Shown piece by piece: positions 7,920 through 16,954 of a stretch of 64,000 bases of DNA. Origin of the DNA: Lyngbya sp. HA4199-MV5 (GTDB lineage: Bacteria; Cyanobacteriota; Cyanobacteriia; Leptolyngbyales; Leptolyngbyaceae); assembly GCA_019359375.1 (NCBI GenBank), contig JAHHHL010000023.1:47854-111853 (forward strand), in the 5' to 3' direction. A model generated the notes under the pieces. That model was not told the origin of the DNA and did not search any database. It was given only the letters and a program-made list of their open reading frames with translations. The position numbers and the translations under genes are program-made. Each line of letters begins with the position of its first letter. The stretch's first letter is position 1.

Positions 7920-8837
7920 ATGCAGTGGCAACAGCGGTTAAAACAGACAACTCAGGATTCGTTGCATGAACTGCTTAAAGAGACGCACGGGCGCATTGTG
8001 CTCTGCGGACTCCTGGTAGGGCTATGGTATTTGCCTGCCTGGTTAGGGGTTCTGTTTCATCGGATGGGCAGAGGTTCCTCCAGCCTGGTTTTGCTGCTGG
8101 CGATCGTCTACCTGGGCTTGCAGGAGCTATGGAAACAGCGCAAACAGCTTGCCAAGAGCCGAGTTTCTGATGCCGATCGCTTCCTGGGACACGCCCTCAT
8201 TCTGGCTGGTATCGTACTTTTTCCGTTTTGCCGCTTTGCCATCTGGTCGCAGGCGCTCGTCTGGCTGATCGTTTTGATTGGGATTGCGTGCAGTTCGTGG
8301 GGCGGTGGATTCTTTCGTCGACACGCCCTCCCCACGGCGCTCATGGGTCTCAGCGTTTATCCACGCCCCGGAGAAACCGCAAAGATTATGTGGGAAATCT
8401 TCACGCCACCACGAATGCTCGATCGCTTAACGGCATGGGTGGGCAGTGGCGCGTTACATGTTATCGGACAACCCGCGAAGGTTACGAATGATGTGTTCAT
8501 TTCCTTACCCACAGGTTCCGTTGAGGTTGGCTGGGGTTGCAATGGCTTTGGAATGGCAACCAATATTGCGATCGGCGGCTTAATTTTAGGATTGTTTTTG
8601 AAACAAAGCTGGTTCAAAATCATTCTCTTAATGACGCTTGGCACGCTTTTAGCGTTCGTGCTCAATGTTCCCCGAGTGATGCTGGTGACATATGCAGCCG
8701 TGTATTGGGGCAAATATTGGTTTGATTTCTGGCATACCTCATGGGGCGCTCAGATCTTTGTGGCGGTTCTGTTCACCATTTACTATTACTTAGTGATGGC
8801 GATCGTGAATCGATCGCCTAAAAAGATGCCTGTATAG
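7920..8837 (+). CDS. Cyanoexosortase, membrane transpeptidase for PTPA/PEP-CTERM proteins
   Basis: The 305-residue integral membrane cysteine protease/transpeptidase has several transmembrane helices and the exosortase catalytic triad in order: Cys207 in GWGCNGFG, Arg252 in NVPRVML and His272 in FWHTSWG. Exosortases cleave C-terminal PEP-CTERM-type signals of exported proteins and probably pass them to the cell surface. Its substrates are most simply the two PTPA-CTERM proteins encoded just upstream. The HpsJ-like partner suggests the subgroup called cyanoexosortase C, but the subgroup cannot be fixed without a profile search. The start ATG lies 4 bases after the upstream stop. Confidence 0.87.
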   Translation: MQWQQRLKQTTQDSLHELLKETHGRIVLCGLLVGLWYLPAWLGVLFHRMGRGSSSLVLLLAIVYLGLQELWKQRKQLAKSRVSDADRFLGHALILAGIVLFPFCRFAIWSQALVWLIVLIGIACSSWGGGFFRRHALPTALMGLSVYPRPGETAKIMWEIFTPPRMLDRLTAWVGSGALHVIGQPAKVTNDVFISLPTGSVEVGWGCNGFGMATNIAIGGLILGLFLKQSWFKIILLMTLGTLLAFVLNVPRVMLVTYAAVYWGKYWFDFWHTSWGAQIFVAVLFTIYYYLVMAIVNRSPKKMPV

Positions 8838-8849
8838 CATCCACTCAAG

Positions 8850-8985
8850 TGAAGTTGCGAGAAGGCAGAAGGCAGAGGGCAGAGGAGTTGTTGGTTGTTA
8901 GTTGTTGGAAAAGGCAGAAGGCAGAGGGCAGAGGGCAGAAGGAAAGAAGACGGCAGTTTGTTTTGCTCTTACCTCCTGTCTTCTG
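8850..8985 (+). repeat. GGCAGAA/GGCAGAG heptamer STRR
   Basis: Two runs of GGCAGAAGGCAGAGG-type heptamers flank a short TTGTTGGTTGTTAGT run. Nothing else is seen between the exosortase and the VOC gene. Confidence 0.8.
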
Positions 8986-9091
8986 CCTCAAACGGAGCTA
9001 AATTTGGTGTAGCAACCTCATGAGGCGCGCCTAAAACGGCGGTTGGTGCGAAAAAATAACTGCTGGAACCGTTCCTATCACTGACTGACCC

Positions 9092-9475
9092 ATGTTTGAA
9101 GGCATTCATCACGTCGCCATTATTTGCTCTGATTACGAGCGATCGAAGCACTTCTACGTCAACCTCCTGGGATTTCCAATCATTCAAGAAACCTTTCGAG
9201 CCGCACGCAATTCCTACAAGCTTGATTTAGAGATTGGGAATGGTAGCGCGATCGAGCTTTTTTCGTTTCCCCATCCGCCCGATCGACCCAACACGCCCGA
9301 AGCCTGTGGGCTGCGACATTTGGCGTTCAAAGTGGCAGACTTAAATGCTTCGGTTCGCTACTTAACTGAGCAAGGAGTTGCCGTTGAACCAATTCGCACT
9401 GACGAGCTCACCCACAAGCGCTTCACCTTCTTTAAAGATCCTGACGGCTTGCCTCTTGAACTTTATGAACTGTAG
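9092..9475 (+). CDS. VOC (glyoxalase-fold) family protein, YaeR-like
   Basis: The 127-residue protein is one vicinal-oxygen-chelate module: HHVAIICSDYERSKHFY at the N-terminus, ELFSFP in the middle, LRHLAFKV at the start of the second half and DPDGLPLELYEL at the end. The metal ligands expected in the family (His near residue 6, Glu near 56, His near 79, Glu near 125) can be placed. It resembles the small YaeR/GloA2 group, whose substrate is not known. A lyase or dioxygenase role should not be assumed. Confidence 0.8.
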   Translation: MFEGIHHVAIICSDYERSKHFYVNLLGFPIIQETFRAARNSYKLDLEIGNGSAIELFSFPHPPDRPNTPEACGLRHLAFKVADLNASVRYLTEQGVAVEPIRTDELTHKRFTFFKDPDGLPLELYEL

Positions 9476-9832
9476 CTGCCTCTGATGTAGAAAGGAGCGA
9501 TCGCATCCGCGTTCATCCATTGTCCGGCGGTTGAGAAGGCAGAGGGCAGAAGGCAGAAGGCAGAAGAAGTTGTTAATTGTATAGCCCTAAAACCCTCCAG
9601 TCACACCAGAAATGGGCACTCAAGAAAGGTTGTTGGTTTTAGTCTCTGAACCGTTCTTAGCTCCTTCCAAAAACCAAAAACTAAAAACCAACAACTCCGC
9701 TGACCCCTGACCCCTGACCCCCTAACCCCTAACCGCCTGTTTCTCGTCTGCTCAAGCCCTATGTGTTCCGCAACACTTTCTTTTCCAAGTGACTTCTGGG
9801 AGGATCTCTAGCAACGACCTCCAGGTGTATGC
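9476..9832. repeat. STRR-rich spacer before ppk1
   Basis: Contains GGCAGAA heptamers at about 9535-9570, a run of ACCAAAAACTAAAAACC, and CTGACCC heptamers at about 9698-9735. A purine-rich region near 9798-9810 precedes the ppk1 start. No ORF is supported. Confidence 0.75.
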
Positions 9833-11974
9833 ATGACGAGAGCGAAAGAGATTACGCCCGATATCAACCTGAGCGATCCGCAATATTACTTCAACCGTGA
9901 GTTGAGCTGGCTTGAGTTTAATCATCGGGTACTGCATGAAGCTCTCGATTCACGGACACCCTTGCTGGAACGGTTGAAATTTCTAGCGATCTTCAGCTCC
10001 AACCTGGACGAATTTTTTATGGTGCGGGTGGCGATTCTCACGCAGCAGGTCGAAGCGCAGTTAGATAAAGTTGCCCCCGATGGCAGAACACCCCAACAAA
10101 CTCTAGATGCCATCAGCCAGGGCTTGCGCTCTATGGTCACTGAGCAGCATCGCCATTTTGAGCGCGAACTCCGTCCTCTCCTGGCAGAAAAAGGCGTGCA
10201 TCTCTTGAACTACATGGATCTGGATCAGGAGCAGCGACGCTATTTGCAAGGTTATTTTGAACAGCGCGTGTTCCCCATTTTGACCCCGCTGGCAGTCGAT
10301 CCAGCTCACCCGTTTCCCTACATTTCTAATCTCAGCTTAAATTTGGCGGTGCTGGTGAGAGATCCCGTTACGCAGAAAGAACTGTTTGCCAGGGTAAAAG
10401 TGCCTAATAGCCTACCTCGCTTTGTTGTGCTGCCTCCGGACAAGCAGAAGCCCGATCGCCCCCCTATCTGGGCAGGTGTGCCGCTTGAACAAATCATTGC
10501 CCATAATTTAGAGCTACTCTTTCCTGGTATGAATATCCAGGAATATTCCCTCTTTCGCATTACGCGCGATGCCGATTTGGAACTGGAAGAAGACCTGACC
10601 CACGATCTGCTGTTGCTGATTCAACAAGAATTGCGGAAGCGACGAATGGGTGGTGCAGTGGTGCGGCTAGAAATTGAAGCCTCTGCCTCGCAAGCGGTGC
10701 GCGATCGCCTGATGCGCGAAAAAGAATTGACCGATCGCGATGTCTACGAGGTCGAAGGGTTGCTGAACCTCAAAGATTTAATGTCGTTCCTTGCCTTGCC
10801 GCTGCCAGAGCTTAAGGATGCTCCCTGGGTGCCTGTTGTACCCGCACGACTGCGGCAGCTTACGGATGCGATCGCGGCAGACACAGCGCCACCTTCCGAA
10901 GCCAATGAAGATATTTTTACGCTCATTCGTCAGCAAGATTTACTTGTCCATCATCCCTATGAGTCATTCACCGCTTCAGTAGAACACTTCATCACCCAGG
11001 CGGCGCAGGATGCTGATGTGCTGGCGATCAAAATGACGCTGTATCGTACCTCTGGCGATTCGCCGATCGTCAAAGCGCTGATTGCCGCTGCCGAAAATGG
11101 CAAGCAGGTCGCCGTGCTAATCGAACTCAAAGCTCGGTTTGATGAAGAAAATAACATCAACTGGGCACGACGCTTGGAAGAAGCAGGCGTGAATGTGATC
11201 TATGGAGTCGTAGGCTTGAAAACGCATACCAAAGTGGTGCTGATTGTGCGTCAGGAAGCCGATGCGATTCGTCGGTACGTTCACATTGGCACGGGCAACT
11301 ACAATTCTAAAACCGCCAAGCTCTACACCGATTTGGGCTTATTTAGCTGCCAGGAAGACCTGGGCGCTGATTTGACCGATCTGTTTAATTTCCTCACGGG
11401 TTATTCGCGGCAGCAGTCCTATCGCAAGCTGTTAGTCGCTCCAGTGAACTTGCGCGATCGCATGCTTGCCCTCATCCGCCGAGAAGCCGAACACGCTAGC
11501 CGGGGCGATCGCAGTCGCATCATCGCCAAAATGAATTCCCTGGTGGATCCACAAATCATCAGGGCACTCTACGAAGCGTCTCAAGCAGGTGTAGAGATTG
11601 ATCTGATCATTCGAGGCATCTGCTGCCTGCGTCCCAGCATTGCGGGGGTGAGCGATCGCATTCGCGTGATCAGCATTGTAGGACGCTTTCTCGAACATTC
11701 GCGCATCTTCCACTTCCACAACAACGGGGAGGAAGAAGTCTTTATTGGGAGTGCTGACTGGATGCCACGCAACCTCGATCGGCGCGTGGAAGCCATTACC
11801 CCTGTAGAAGCACCTGCCCTGGCAACCCAGCTCCGCGCCATGCTCGCTCTGTTTCTGGCAGACAATCGCCACGCGTGGGATTTACAGCCTGACGGTGCGT
11901 ATGTACAACGACACCCTAAAGATTCGCCAGAACGGGATGCTCAGGTTGAACTGGCAAAGCAGGTACAGCAATAA
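9833..11974 (+). CDS. ppk1: Polyphosphate kinase 1
   Basis: It reversibly transfers the gamma phosphate of ATP to the end of a polyphosphate chain. At 713 residues it has the usual length. The N-terminal domain begins YFNRELSWLEFNHRVL, a family signature. The catalytic histidine that becomes phosphorylated is in VHIGTGNYNSKTA; the second conserved His-containing block is near FLEHSRIFHFHNNGEEEVF, followed by GSADWMPRNLDRR. The start ATG at 9833 is followed by a short tail before the signature, as in homologues. The gene stands alone between repeat-rich spacers. An inorganic pyrophosphatase is encoded 4 kb away on the other strand. Confidence 0.96.
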   Translation: MTRAKEITPDINLSDPQYYFNRELSWLEFNHRVLHEALDSRTPLLERLKFLAIFSSNLDEFFMVRVAILTQQVEAQLDKVAPDGRTPQQTLDAISQGLRSMVTEQHRHFERELRPLLAEKGVHLLNYMDLDQEQRRYLQGYFEQRVFPILTPLAVDPAHPFPYISNLSLNLAVLVRDPVTQKELFARVKVPNSLPRFVVLPPDKQKPDRPPIWAGVPLEQIIAHNLELLFPGMNIQEYSLFRITRDADLELEEDLTHDLLLLIQQELRKRRMGGAVVRLEIEASASQAVRDRLMREKELTDRDVYEVEGLLNLKDLMSFLALPLPELKDAPWVPVVPARLRQLTDAIAADTAPPSEANEDIFTLIRQQDLLVHHPYESFTASVEHFITQAAQDADVLAIKMTLYRTSGDSPIVKALIAAAENGKQVAVLIELKARFDEENNINWARRLEEAGVNVIYGVVGLKTHTKVVLIVRQEADAIRRYVHIGTGNYNSKTAKLYTDLGLFSCQEDLGADLTDLFNFLTGYSRQQSYRKLLVAPVNLRDRMLALIRREAEHASRGDRSRIIAKMNSLVDPQIIRALYEASQAGVEIDLIIRGICCLRPSIAGVSDRIRVISIVGRFLEHSRIFHFHNNGEEEVFIGSADWMPRNLDRRVEAITPVEAPALATQLRAMLALFLADNRHAWDLQPDGAYVQRHPKDSPERDAQVELAKQVQQ

Positions 11975-11989
11975 TCAATATAGGTTTTT

Positions 11990-12130
11990 AGCAGTCAGCG
12001 GTCAGCCTGGGAGTTTGGAGTTTGGAAGTTTGTCCTTCTGCCCCCCTGTCCCCCCTTTCTTCCCCTGCCCCGACTCCGAACCCCGACTCCTAACTCCCGA
12101 CTCCCCATTCCCTGCCTTCTGCCTTGTCTC
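11990..12130 (+). repeat. STRR cluster between convergent ppk1 and GGDEF genes
   Basis: Runs of CCCTGCCCC, CCCGACTCC and CTCCTAACTCCC-type heptamers and CTGCCTTCTGCC fill the space between the two gene ends. Confidence 0.75.
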
Positions 12131-12136
12131 TTTATA

Positions 12137-13138
12137 TCAGGACAATGGATGAAAACAGATGCGATCGCGTCCTGCTGCCTTCGCTTCATACAATGCTTTG
12201 TCGGCTGCGGTAATGAGCGTTTCTGGCAAAAAATTCAGGGTGCGATCGGGTATCACACTCGAAACGCCCAAGCTGAGCGTCACGTATGGACTCACACTCG
12301 AATTGGGATGCACCAATTGCAGCGCTTTTACACTCGACTGAATCATTCGTGCTACTTCAACCGCGCCATCGATCGGCGTGTTGGATAAAATCACGGCAAA
12401 CTCTTCGCCACCGTAGCGTGCCGCCAGATCACCGGGACGTTTGGCTACGGCACTAATCGCATTGGCAACCTGACGCAAACACGCATCTCCAGCTAAATGT
12501 CCATAGCCGTCCGCATCGTTGTACCGCTTAAACTGATCTACGTCGCAGAGAATTAACGACAGCGGTTCTCCGTTGCGCATCATCCGTCGCCATTCTTGAT
12601 CAAGGTGGGCATCTAGCATCATGCGGTTCGCAAGTTGCGTCAAAGCATCAACGGTTGCCAGCCGGTGAAACAATTTGGTTGCCGTTTCCAGTTGTTTGAG
12701 CAATTGGGATTGTTGAATGAGTCTGCGAACCCGTTGACGCAACACTGCCCAATGAATGGGTTTCGTTACATAGTCGGTCGCACCAGCGGCGAAGGCTCGA
12801 TCGACCGACACCTGATCATCCAGGCTGGTAATCATTAGAACGGGTGTATGGTCGGCATCGGGCAAGGATTGCAATTGAGCACAGCATTCAAACCCGTCCA
12901 TGACTGGCATCATGCCATCCAGCAGCACAATATCTGGCTGAAAGCGCGTACAGGCTTCGATGCCTTCTTCACCATTGCTGGCTTCAATAATCTGATAGTT
13001 GCCTTTCTCTAGAAAGCGTCGAATCTGAGTGCGGATTACGTTCTCATCATCAATCAGTAAAATCAGGGGCGATGCTTTGGGCATAAAGGGCGGAGTCAAA
13101 GGTGATTTAAGCAGCGAGAGATTTACAGGAGGATTCAT
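12137..13138 (-). CDS. Response regulator with GGDEF domain (diguanylate cyclase)
   Basis: The 333-residue two-domain regulator has a receiver domain at about residues 25-140 (acidic pair in LIDDEN, phospho-acceptor Asp in VLLDGMMP, conserved Lys in YVTKPIH) and a GGDEF domain at about 165-325. The active site reads GGEEF, which is catalytically competent, and an RxxD inhibitory site (RPGD) sits five residues before it. It should make cyclic di-GMP under control of phosphorylation. Its start codon overlaps the stop of the upstream REC-Hpt gene by 4 bases (ATGA), which indicates translational coupling. Some 20 residues before the receiver domain are unusual and may mean the true start is the later Met in MPKASPLILL. 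Confidence 0.92.
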   Translation of the reverse strand: MNPPVNLSLLKSPLTPPFMPKASPLILLIDDENVIRTQIRRFLEKGNYQIIEASNGEEGIEACTRFQPDIVLLDGMMPVMDGFECCAQLQSLPDADHTPVLMITSLDDQVSVDRAFAAGATDYVTKPIHWAVLRQRVRRLIQQSQLLKQLETATKLFHRLATVDALTQLANRMMLDAHLDQEWRRMMRNGEPLSLILCDVDQFKRYNDADGYGHLAGDACLRQVANAISAVAKRPGDLAARYGGEEFAVILSNTPIDGAVEVARMIQSSVKALQLVHPNSSVSPYVTLSLGVSSVIPDRTLNFLPETLITAADKALYEAKAAGRDRICFHPLS

Positions 13139-13965
13139 GACGCTTGATAGAATTGTGTCTGCTTTAAAGCAGTGTCAACGCACTCATACTCAGACTCCAG
13201 GGATGCAATCATGACCGTAATCTGGTCGATCGACGCACTCAGCGCCATTGCTTCTAATTCTCTGCAACGCTGACTGAGGCAGAGCGCTCCCAGGGAGGCA
13301 CTACTCGCTTTTAGCCCATGCGCAACCCGCTGTACTGTCTTTACATCATGCTGGGTAATAGCTGTGTGAAGCGTTTGCAAAAGACGAGGAGCTTCTGTAA
13401 GGTAACAAGTAATCAACTCAGCAACGACCTCGTCTCCCGTTTCCCCCATTTCCTGTTGAAAGGATGACAGCACGGCGAAATCTAACGTAAGGCTGTTGGG
13501 GTCGCTCGTTGTAGACGTTAAAGGCTTCGTAGAGGCTGGAGAAACGTGGTCGTCAACGAGCGCGATCGCATGATTCAACGGTTTGCATTGCTCCAGTACC
13601 TGACCCAGATCTTGCATCCGGATCGGCTTACTCATGTAGTGATCCATGCCTGCCCGGAGACACATATCACGATCTCCGGGCATGGCGTTTGCCGTGATGG
13701 CAATTAAATAAGGGCGCAGGTGAGGTGGCATTTGTTGGCAGATCCAGCGAGCCGCTTCCAGTCCATCCATTTCTGGCATTTGCACATCCAGCAACACCAC
13801 ATCATACGGTTGGTGTTGTAGCGCCTCTATCACTTCCAGCCCATTCTCTGCTGTATCCGCCTGATAGCCGAGACGCTGCAACATCAGCAGTGCAATCTTC
13901 TGGTTAAGCAGGTGATCGTCTGCCAGCAAAATTTTGAGAGGGACGCGATCGAGTTTAGGCACCAT
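13135..13965 (-). CDS. Receiver domain fused to histidine phosphotransfer (Hpt) domain
   Basis: The 276-residue protein starts with a receiver domain (LLADDHLLNQK, phospho-acceptor Asp in VVLLDVQMPEMDG, Lys in YMSKPI) and ends with an Hpt domain carrying the active histidine in AHGLKASSASLGA. A protein with both parts but no kinase core is a relay module: it needs an outside hybrid kinase as phosphate donor. Because its stop overlaps the start of the REC-GGDEF gene, the natural reading is a phosphorelay that ends in diguanylate cyclase control. The kinase is not encoded nearby on this strand. Confidence 0.9.
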   Translation of the reverse strand: MVPKLDRVPLKILLADDHLLNQKIALLMLQRLGYQADTAENGLEVIEALQHQPYDVVLLDVQMPEMDGLEAARWICQQMPPHLRPYLIAITANAMPGDRDMCLRAGMDHYMSKPIRMQDLGQVLEQCKPLNHAIALVDDHVSPASTKPLTSTTSDPNSLTLDFAVLSSFQQEMGETGDEVVAELITCYLTEAPRLLQTLHTAITQHDVKTVQRVAHGLKASSASLGALCLSQRCRELEAMALSASIDQITVMIASLESEYECVDTALKQTQFYQAS

Positions 13966-14400
13966 GATGCTTTGGGTGGGTTAGAGAAGCCTGTCATACT
14001 GGGCGATCGCGCTGGCAGAACATCATGCTAGGGTGCGATCGTCATCTAACGTACAGACAGGTAGCGCATTGGCTCCTCTATAGAATGCCCACTTTTTTCT
14101 CAAGAGACATTAGGCGTATGCATTCAATGGATGCGCCCTTCTGCTCGGTTCATGTCACCCCCTCTACGCAGCACATAGCGCTCATCGTCAGGCGCTATAG
14201 CAAAAGGCAGGAGGCAGAGGGCAGAAGGCAGAACGCAAAACTACGCGTATCAATGCTTTGAGCAGTGCTATGTGTCCTAACCAACCTTTCAATTACTATA
14301 GCTTCTGGCAGTGCAACACCAGACGTTTGCATCACAATCTTTGCCGCTGTTCCGCTGCAAGGGTAAGCTCAGGTACTCGATCGCCATCTCCAGTCAGGAT
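13966..14400. other. Gene-free stretch with a short STRR
   Basis: No supported ORF. A GGCAGGAGGCAGAGGGCAGAAGG run lies at about 14205-14232. The end near 13966-14020 probably carries the promoter of the minus-strand regulator pair. Confidence 0.5.
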
Positions 14401-15306
14401 TCAGATAACCGGGATAATCATGCCTTCACGCGCCAGCACGCTATCGGGAAACACCGATCGCACCTGCGCTTCCACACCGTCTAGAAAATCATCGCTATGG
14501 TTCGGGTCGTGGTGGAAGATCACGGCTTTCTTCACGCCTGCTGCTTTTGCCAACTTAATGGCTTCTTGCCAGGTTGAGTGCCCCCACCCAATCTTGGGAC
14601 CTTTGGGATCGTGATACTCTTCGTCGGTGTAGCACGCATCGTAAATTAAAATGTCGGCGTTACGGGCAAGGTGCAGCAAATTCTCATCCAGATGGTCGGG
14701 ATAATGTTCTGTATCAGTCGCGTAGACCACTGTACGCTCTTGCCAGGTGACACGATACCCCATTGCAGTATTGGGATGGTTCAGTGGTCCTGTTTCAATG
14801 GTGATGTTGCCTAGCTGCATCACATCGCCAGGAAACAGGTCATAAAATTTTAGATCAGACTGCATGACCTGAATGGGCACGGGGAAATTGGGATGTAGCA
14901 TTTGGTCACTGAGGCGCTGCTTCATCGTGGCTCCATTGGGCGCGATCGCGCCATAGATATGGAAGCAGTTGCCCTGCATAAAGGCTGGTACAAAAAACGG
15001 AAAGCCCTGAATATGATCCCAATGAGAATGCGAAAAGAAGAGATACGCTTCTACAGGCATCTGCTTGAGCAAGTGCTTTCCCAACATCCGTAGCCCCGTG
15101 CCGCCATCAAAGATGAGCCGTTTGCCGTCTACTCGCATCTCAACGCAGGACGTATTGCCGCCATAGCGCACCGTCTCACTACCTGGAGCGGGGATGCTGC
15201 CTCGCACGCCCCAAAACTCAACTGCGAATTCTGGAGATGCTGACACAGATTGCGTATCAGCCGTTTGAACCTGGAGGTTGGATGCAGGTGAATCAGGGTT
15301 TGGCAT
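14401..15306 (-). CDS. MBL-fold metallo-hydrolase
   Basis: The 301-residue metallo-beta-lactamase-fold hydrolase begins its domain with FWGVRGSIPAPG and RYGGNTSCVE, typical of the PhnP/ElaC-like group of cyanobacterial MBL proteins. Metal-binding motif HSHWDH is present, with further ligands expected in GPLNHPNT, YATDTEH and FHHDPNHSDDF. The first 25 residues are low-complexity and probably disordered. The substrate is unknown; a phosphodiesterase activity is a family-based guess. The gene is monocistronic and divergent from nothing obvious, with an 890-base gap upstream. Confidence 0.85.
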   Translation of the reverse strand: MPNPDSPASNLQVQTADTQSVSASPEFAVEFWGVRGSIPAPGSETVRYGGNTSCVEMRVDGKRLIFDGGTGLRMLGKHLLKQMPVEAYLFFSHSHWDHIQGFPFFVPAFMQGNCFHIYGAIAPNGATMKQRLSDQMLHPNFPVPIQVMQSDLKFYDLFPGDVMQLGNITIETGPLNHPNTAMGYRVTWQERTVVYATDTEHYPDHLDENLLHLARNADILIYDACYTDEEYHDPKGPKIGWGHSTWQEAIKLAKAAGVKKAVIFHHDPNHSDDFLDGVEAQVRSVFPDSVLAREGMIIPVI

Positions 15307-15655
15307 TTTTGATCTGATTAGCCTTTTCTAACAAGTCTGTAAAGGGTAAAAACACAATTTGAGCAGATGATAAGGAAGCGTTGAACCATACGATTGCAGG
15401 TGAAGGCAAAACTGGTCATTTTCCTGGCGGGGCGATTGTGCGTGAGAGGCGGATGTTTGGGGCAGTGGGGCGAGTACAAAGTTACCAGACGCGATCGCGT
15501 CAAAATGAAAGGCGGCTGCTTTACCAGCTAGCAGTAAAGCTAACGATGGTTCATAACGTATCCTAATGCATGAATGAATCTATCGGCATATTCGTAATGT
15601 CTCATTCATTCTTATGCTACCCATATCGTTAGTATCAGCAGCGATCGCACGGCAA

Positions 15656-15760
15656 TTAGAAAGAAGGCTTCTTAGAGCCAGGAGTGGTCTCAATGCCCAA
15701 ACGAGAGAGTTTCTGAATGACCTCCCCAACTCGTCGGTGGGTTGAGAAAGAGCGAGGCAT
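15656..15760 (-). CDS. Possible small protein or gene remnant of 34 residues
   Basis: The short frame reads MPRSFSTHRRVGEVIQKL and goes on to a basic end, GSKKPSF. It has a protein-like composition, unlike the overlapping longer frame, and stays open for about ten codons before the Met. It could be a real small basic protein, or the leftover end of a larger gene. No Shine-Dalgarno is evident and no family is recognised. Confidence 0.3.
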   Translation of the reverse strand: MPRSFSTHRRVGEVIQKLSRLGIETTPGSKKPSF

Positions 15761-15983
15761 CGGGGGGACTTGCGTCCGCTTTGTGTAAGACCGCTAAACA
15801 CCGTGAGCTGTATAGAACCGAAAGCAAAACTGCTCAAGCTAGCTTTTGAGCATCAAGGAGAATACCAAAGAATAGCATTCTCAACTAAATTCGTCGGTTG
15901 CCACTATTCCCTAAAACTGGATCTCTTTAAATAATCAGGATAATTGTTAATATTCCCTGGGTATAACTATTTTTATCAGGCTT

Positions 15984-16150
15984 AGAGGATGTTTGAAAAG
16001 CAATGACCTGTAAAATGCGGCACTCAGAGAGCCCTCCTTAGCCCCCCTTAAGAAGGGGGGAAACGGTCTCAAAGTCCCCCTTTTTAAGGGGGATTTAGGG
16101 GGATCATAGCTGTTGATACTCATAGTCAGACTTCTTAAAACGCCCTCTTA
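15984..16150. repeat. MITE-like repeat with two C/G-rich hairpins
   Basis: The left end, AGAGGATGTTTGAAAAG (15984-16000), resembles the ends of the 21217-21357 element. The right end near 16148 (CCCTCT) is an imperfect inverted counterpart. Inside are two hairpins: CCCCCCTT/AAGGGGGG at 16042-16060 and CCCCCTT/AAGGGGG at about 16076-16091. No coding frame is present. Confidence 0.5.
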
Positions 16151-16201
16151 AGAAGTGCCTTTCCTAAGCCGCGTTTCATGCCAGGTGAGGTTAGAGGCTC
16201 T

Positions 16202-16720
16202 TTAGCCCTTAGCGCTGCCTGCTTTGACACATTGCTCTACCAACGGCAAAACGTGCTCAACATCTTTCCACCCAAGAATTTCGGTTACTTTCTTCTCCAG
16301 ATTTTTATAGGATCGAAAGAATTCAGCAATCTCGTCTAAGCGGTGAGGAGCAATGTCAGCCAGACGCTTCACTTGAGCATAGCGGGGGTCTTTGTCGGGA
16401 ACACACAAAATTTTCTCGTCACGATCGCCACCGTCAATCATTTCGAGCATCCCGATCGCGCGTGCTGGAATGACGCAACCAGGGAACGTTGGTTGATCCA
16501 TCAGCACAATGCCATCTAGGGGATCGCCATCATCCGCCAGCGTGTTGGGCACAAACCCATAGTCATAGGGATACTGCACGGAAGAGTAGAGCACACGGTC
16601 TAAGGCAAACGCATTCAAGTCCTTATCGAACTCATATTTATTCTTACTCCCAGCGGGAATCTCGATCAGGACGTTTAACAAACCGGGCTTGGGTTGGGCA
16701 GGTATACGGGACAGATCCAC
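16202..16720 (-). CDS. ppa: Inorganic pyrophosphatase, family I
   Basis: It hydrolyses pyrophosphate released by biosynthesis, driving those reactions forward. At 172 residues it has the bacterial family I length. Visible signature parts are [20 protein letters not shown] and the metal-binding stretch [11 protein letters not shown] with its three aspartates, then DIAPH and FFRSYKNLE. The usual DPLDVLVL is DPLDGIVL here, a mild difference outside the metal ligands. The gene is alone, with STRR sequence upstream (16755-16825). Confidence 0.95.
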   Translation of the reverse strand: MDLSRIPAQPKPGLLNVLIEIPAGSKNKYEFDKDLNAFALDRVLYSSVQYPYDYGFVPNTLADDGDPLDGIVLMDQPTFPGCVIPARAIGMLEMIDGGDRDEKILCVPDKDPRYAQVKRLADIAPHRLDEIAEFFRSYKNLEKKVTEILGWKDVEHVLPLVEQCVKAGSAKG

Positions 16721-16744
16721 AGCAATTCTCCAAACTAGCGAGGG

Positions 16745-16950
16745 GATGGGGGAGAAGGCAGAGGGCAGAGGGCAGAGGGCAGAAGGGTACTTTCATCCCT
16801 CATCCCTTATCCCTCATCTCTACAATTCCTCTCCCCGTTTAGCATTTTACGGGAAGACGGTGGCGTGGAGTGTGGAGGGCTAAAGTCTAAAGTCTCAAGG
16901 CTAAAATTCTAACCTCTAATTCTTTTATCCTTGATCGTTCAGCCTCTATC
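16745..16950. repeat. STRR cluster upstream of ppa
   Basis: GGCAGAGGGCAGAGG heptamers at about 16757-16785 and CATCCCTCATCCCTTATCCCTC at about 16794-16820, then TCTAAAGTCTCAAGGC-type degenerate repeats to about 16945. Confidence 0.75.
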
Positions 16951-16954
16951 CTTT

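Larger units (their letters stand above)
15307..16201. other. Long gene-poor spacer between MBL hydrolase and ppa
   Basis: Apart from a possible 34-codon ORF at 15656-15760 and a repeat element at 15984-16150, nothing convincing was found in these 895 bases. Composition is AT-richer between 15840 and 15980. Confidence 0.5.

Noticed and set aside
16042..16091. Twin C/G hairpins as terminator of ppa
   Set aside because: They lie over 100 bases beyond the gene end within a repeat element, and have no T-run in the right orientation.
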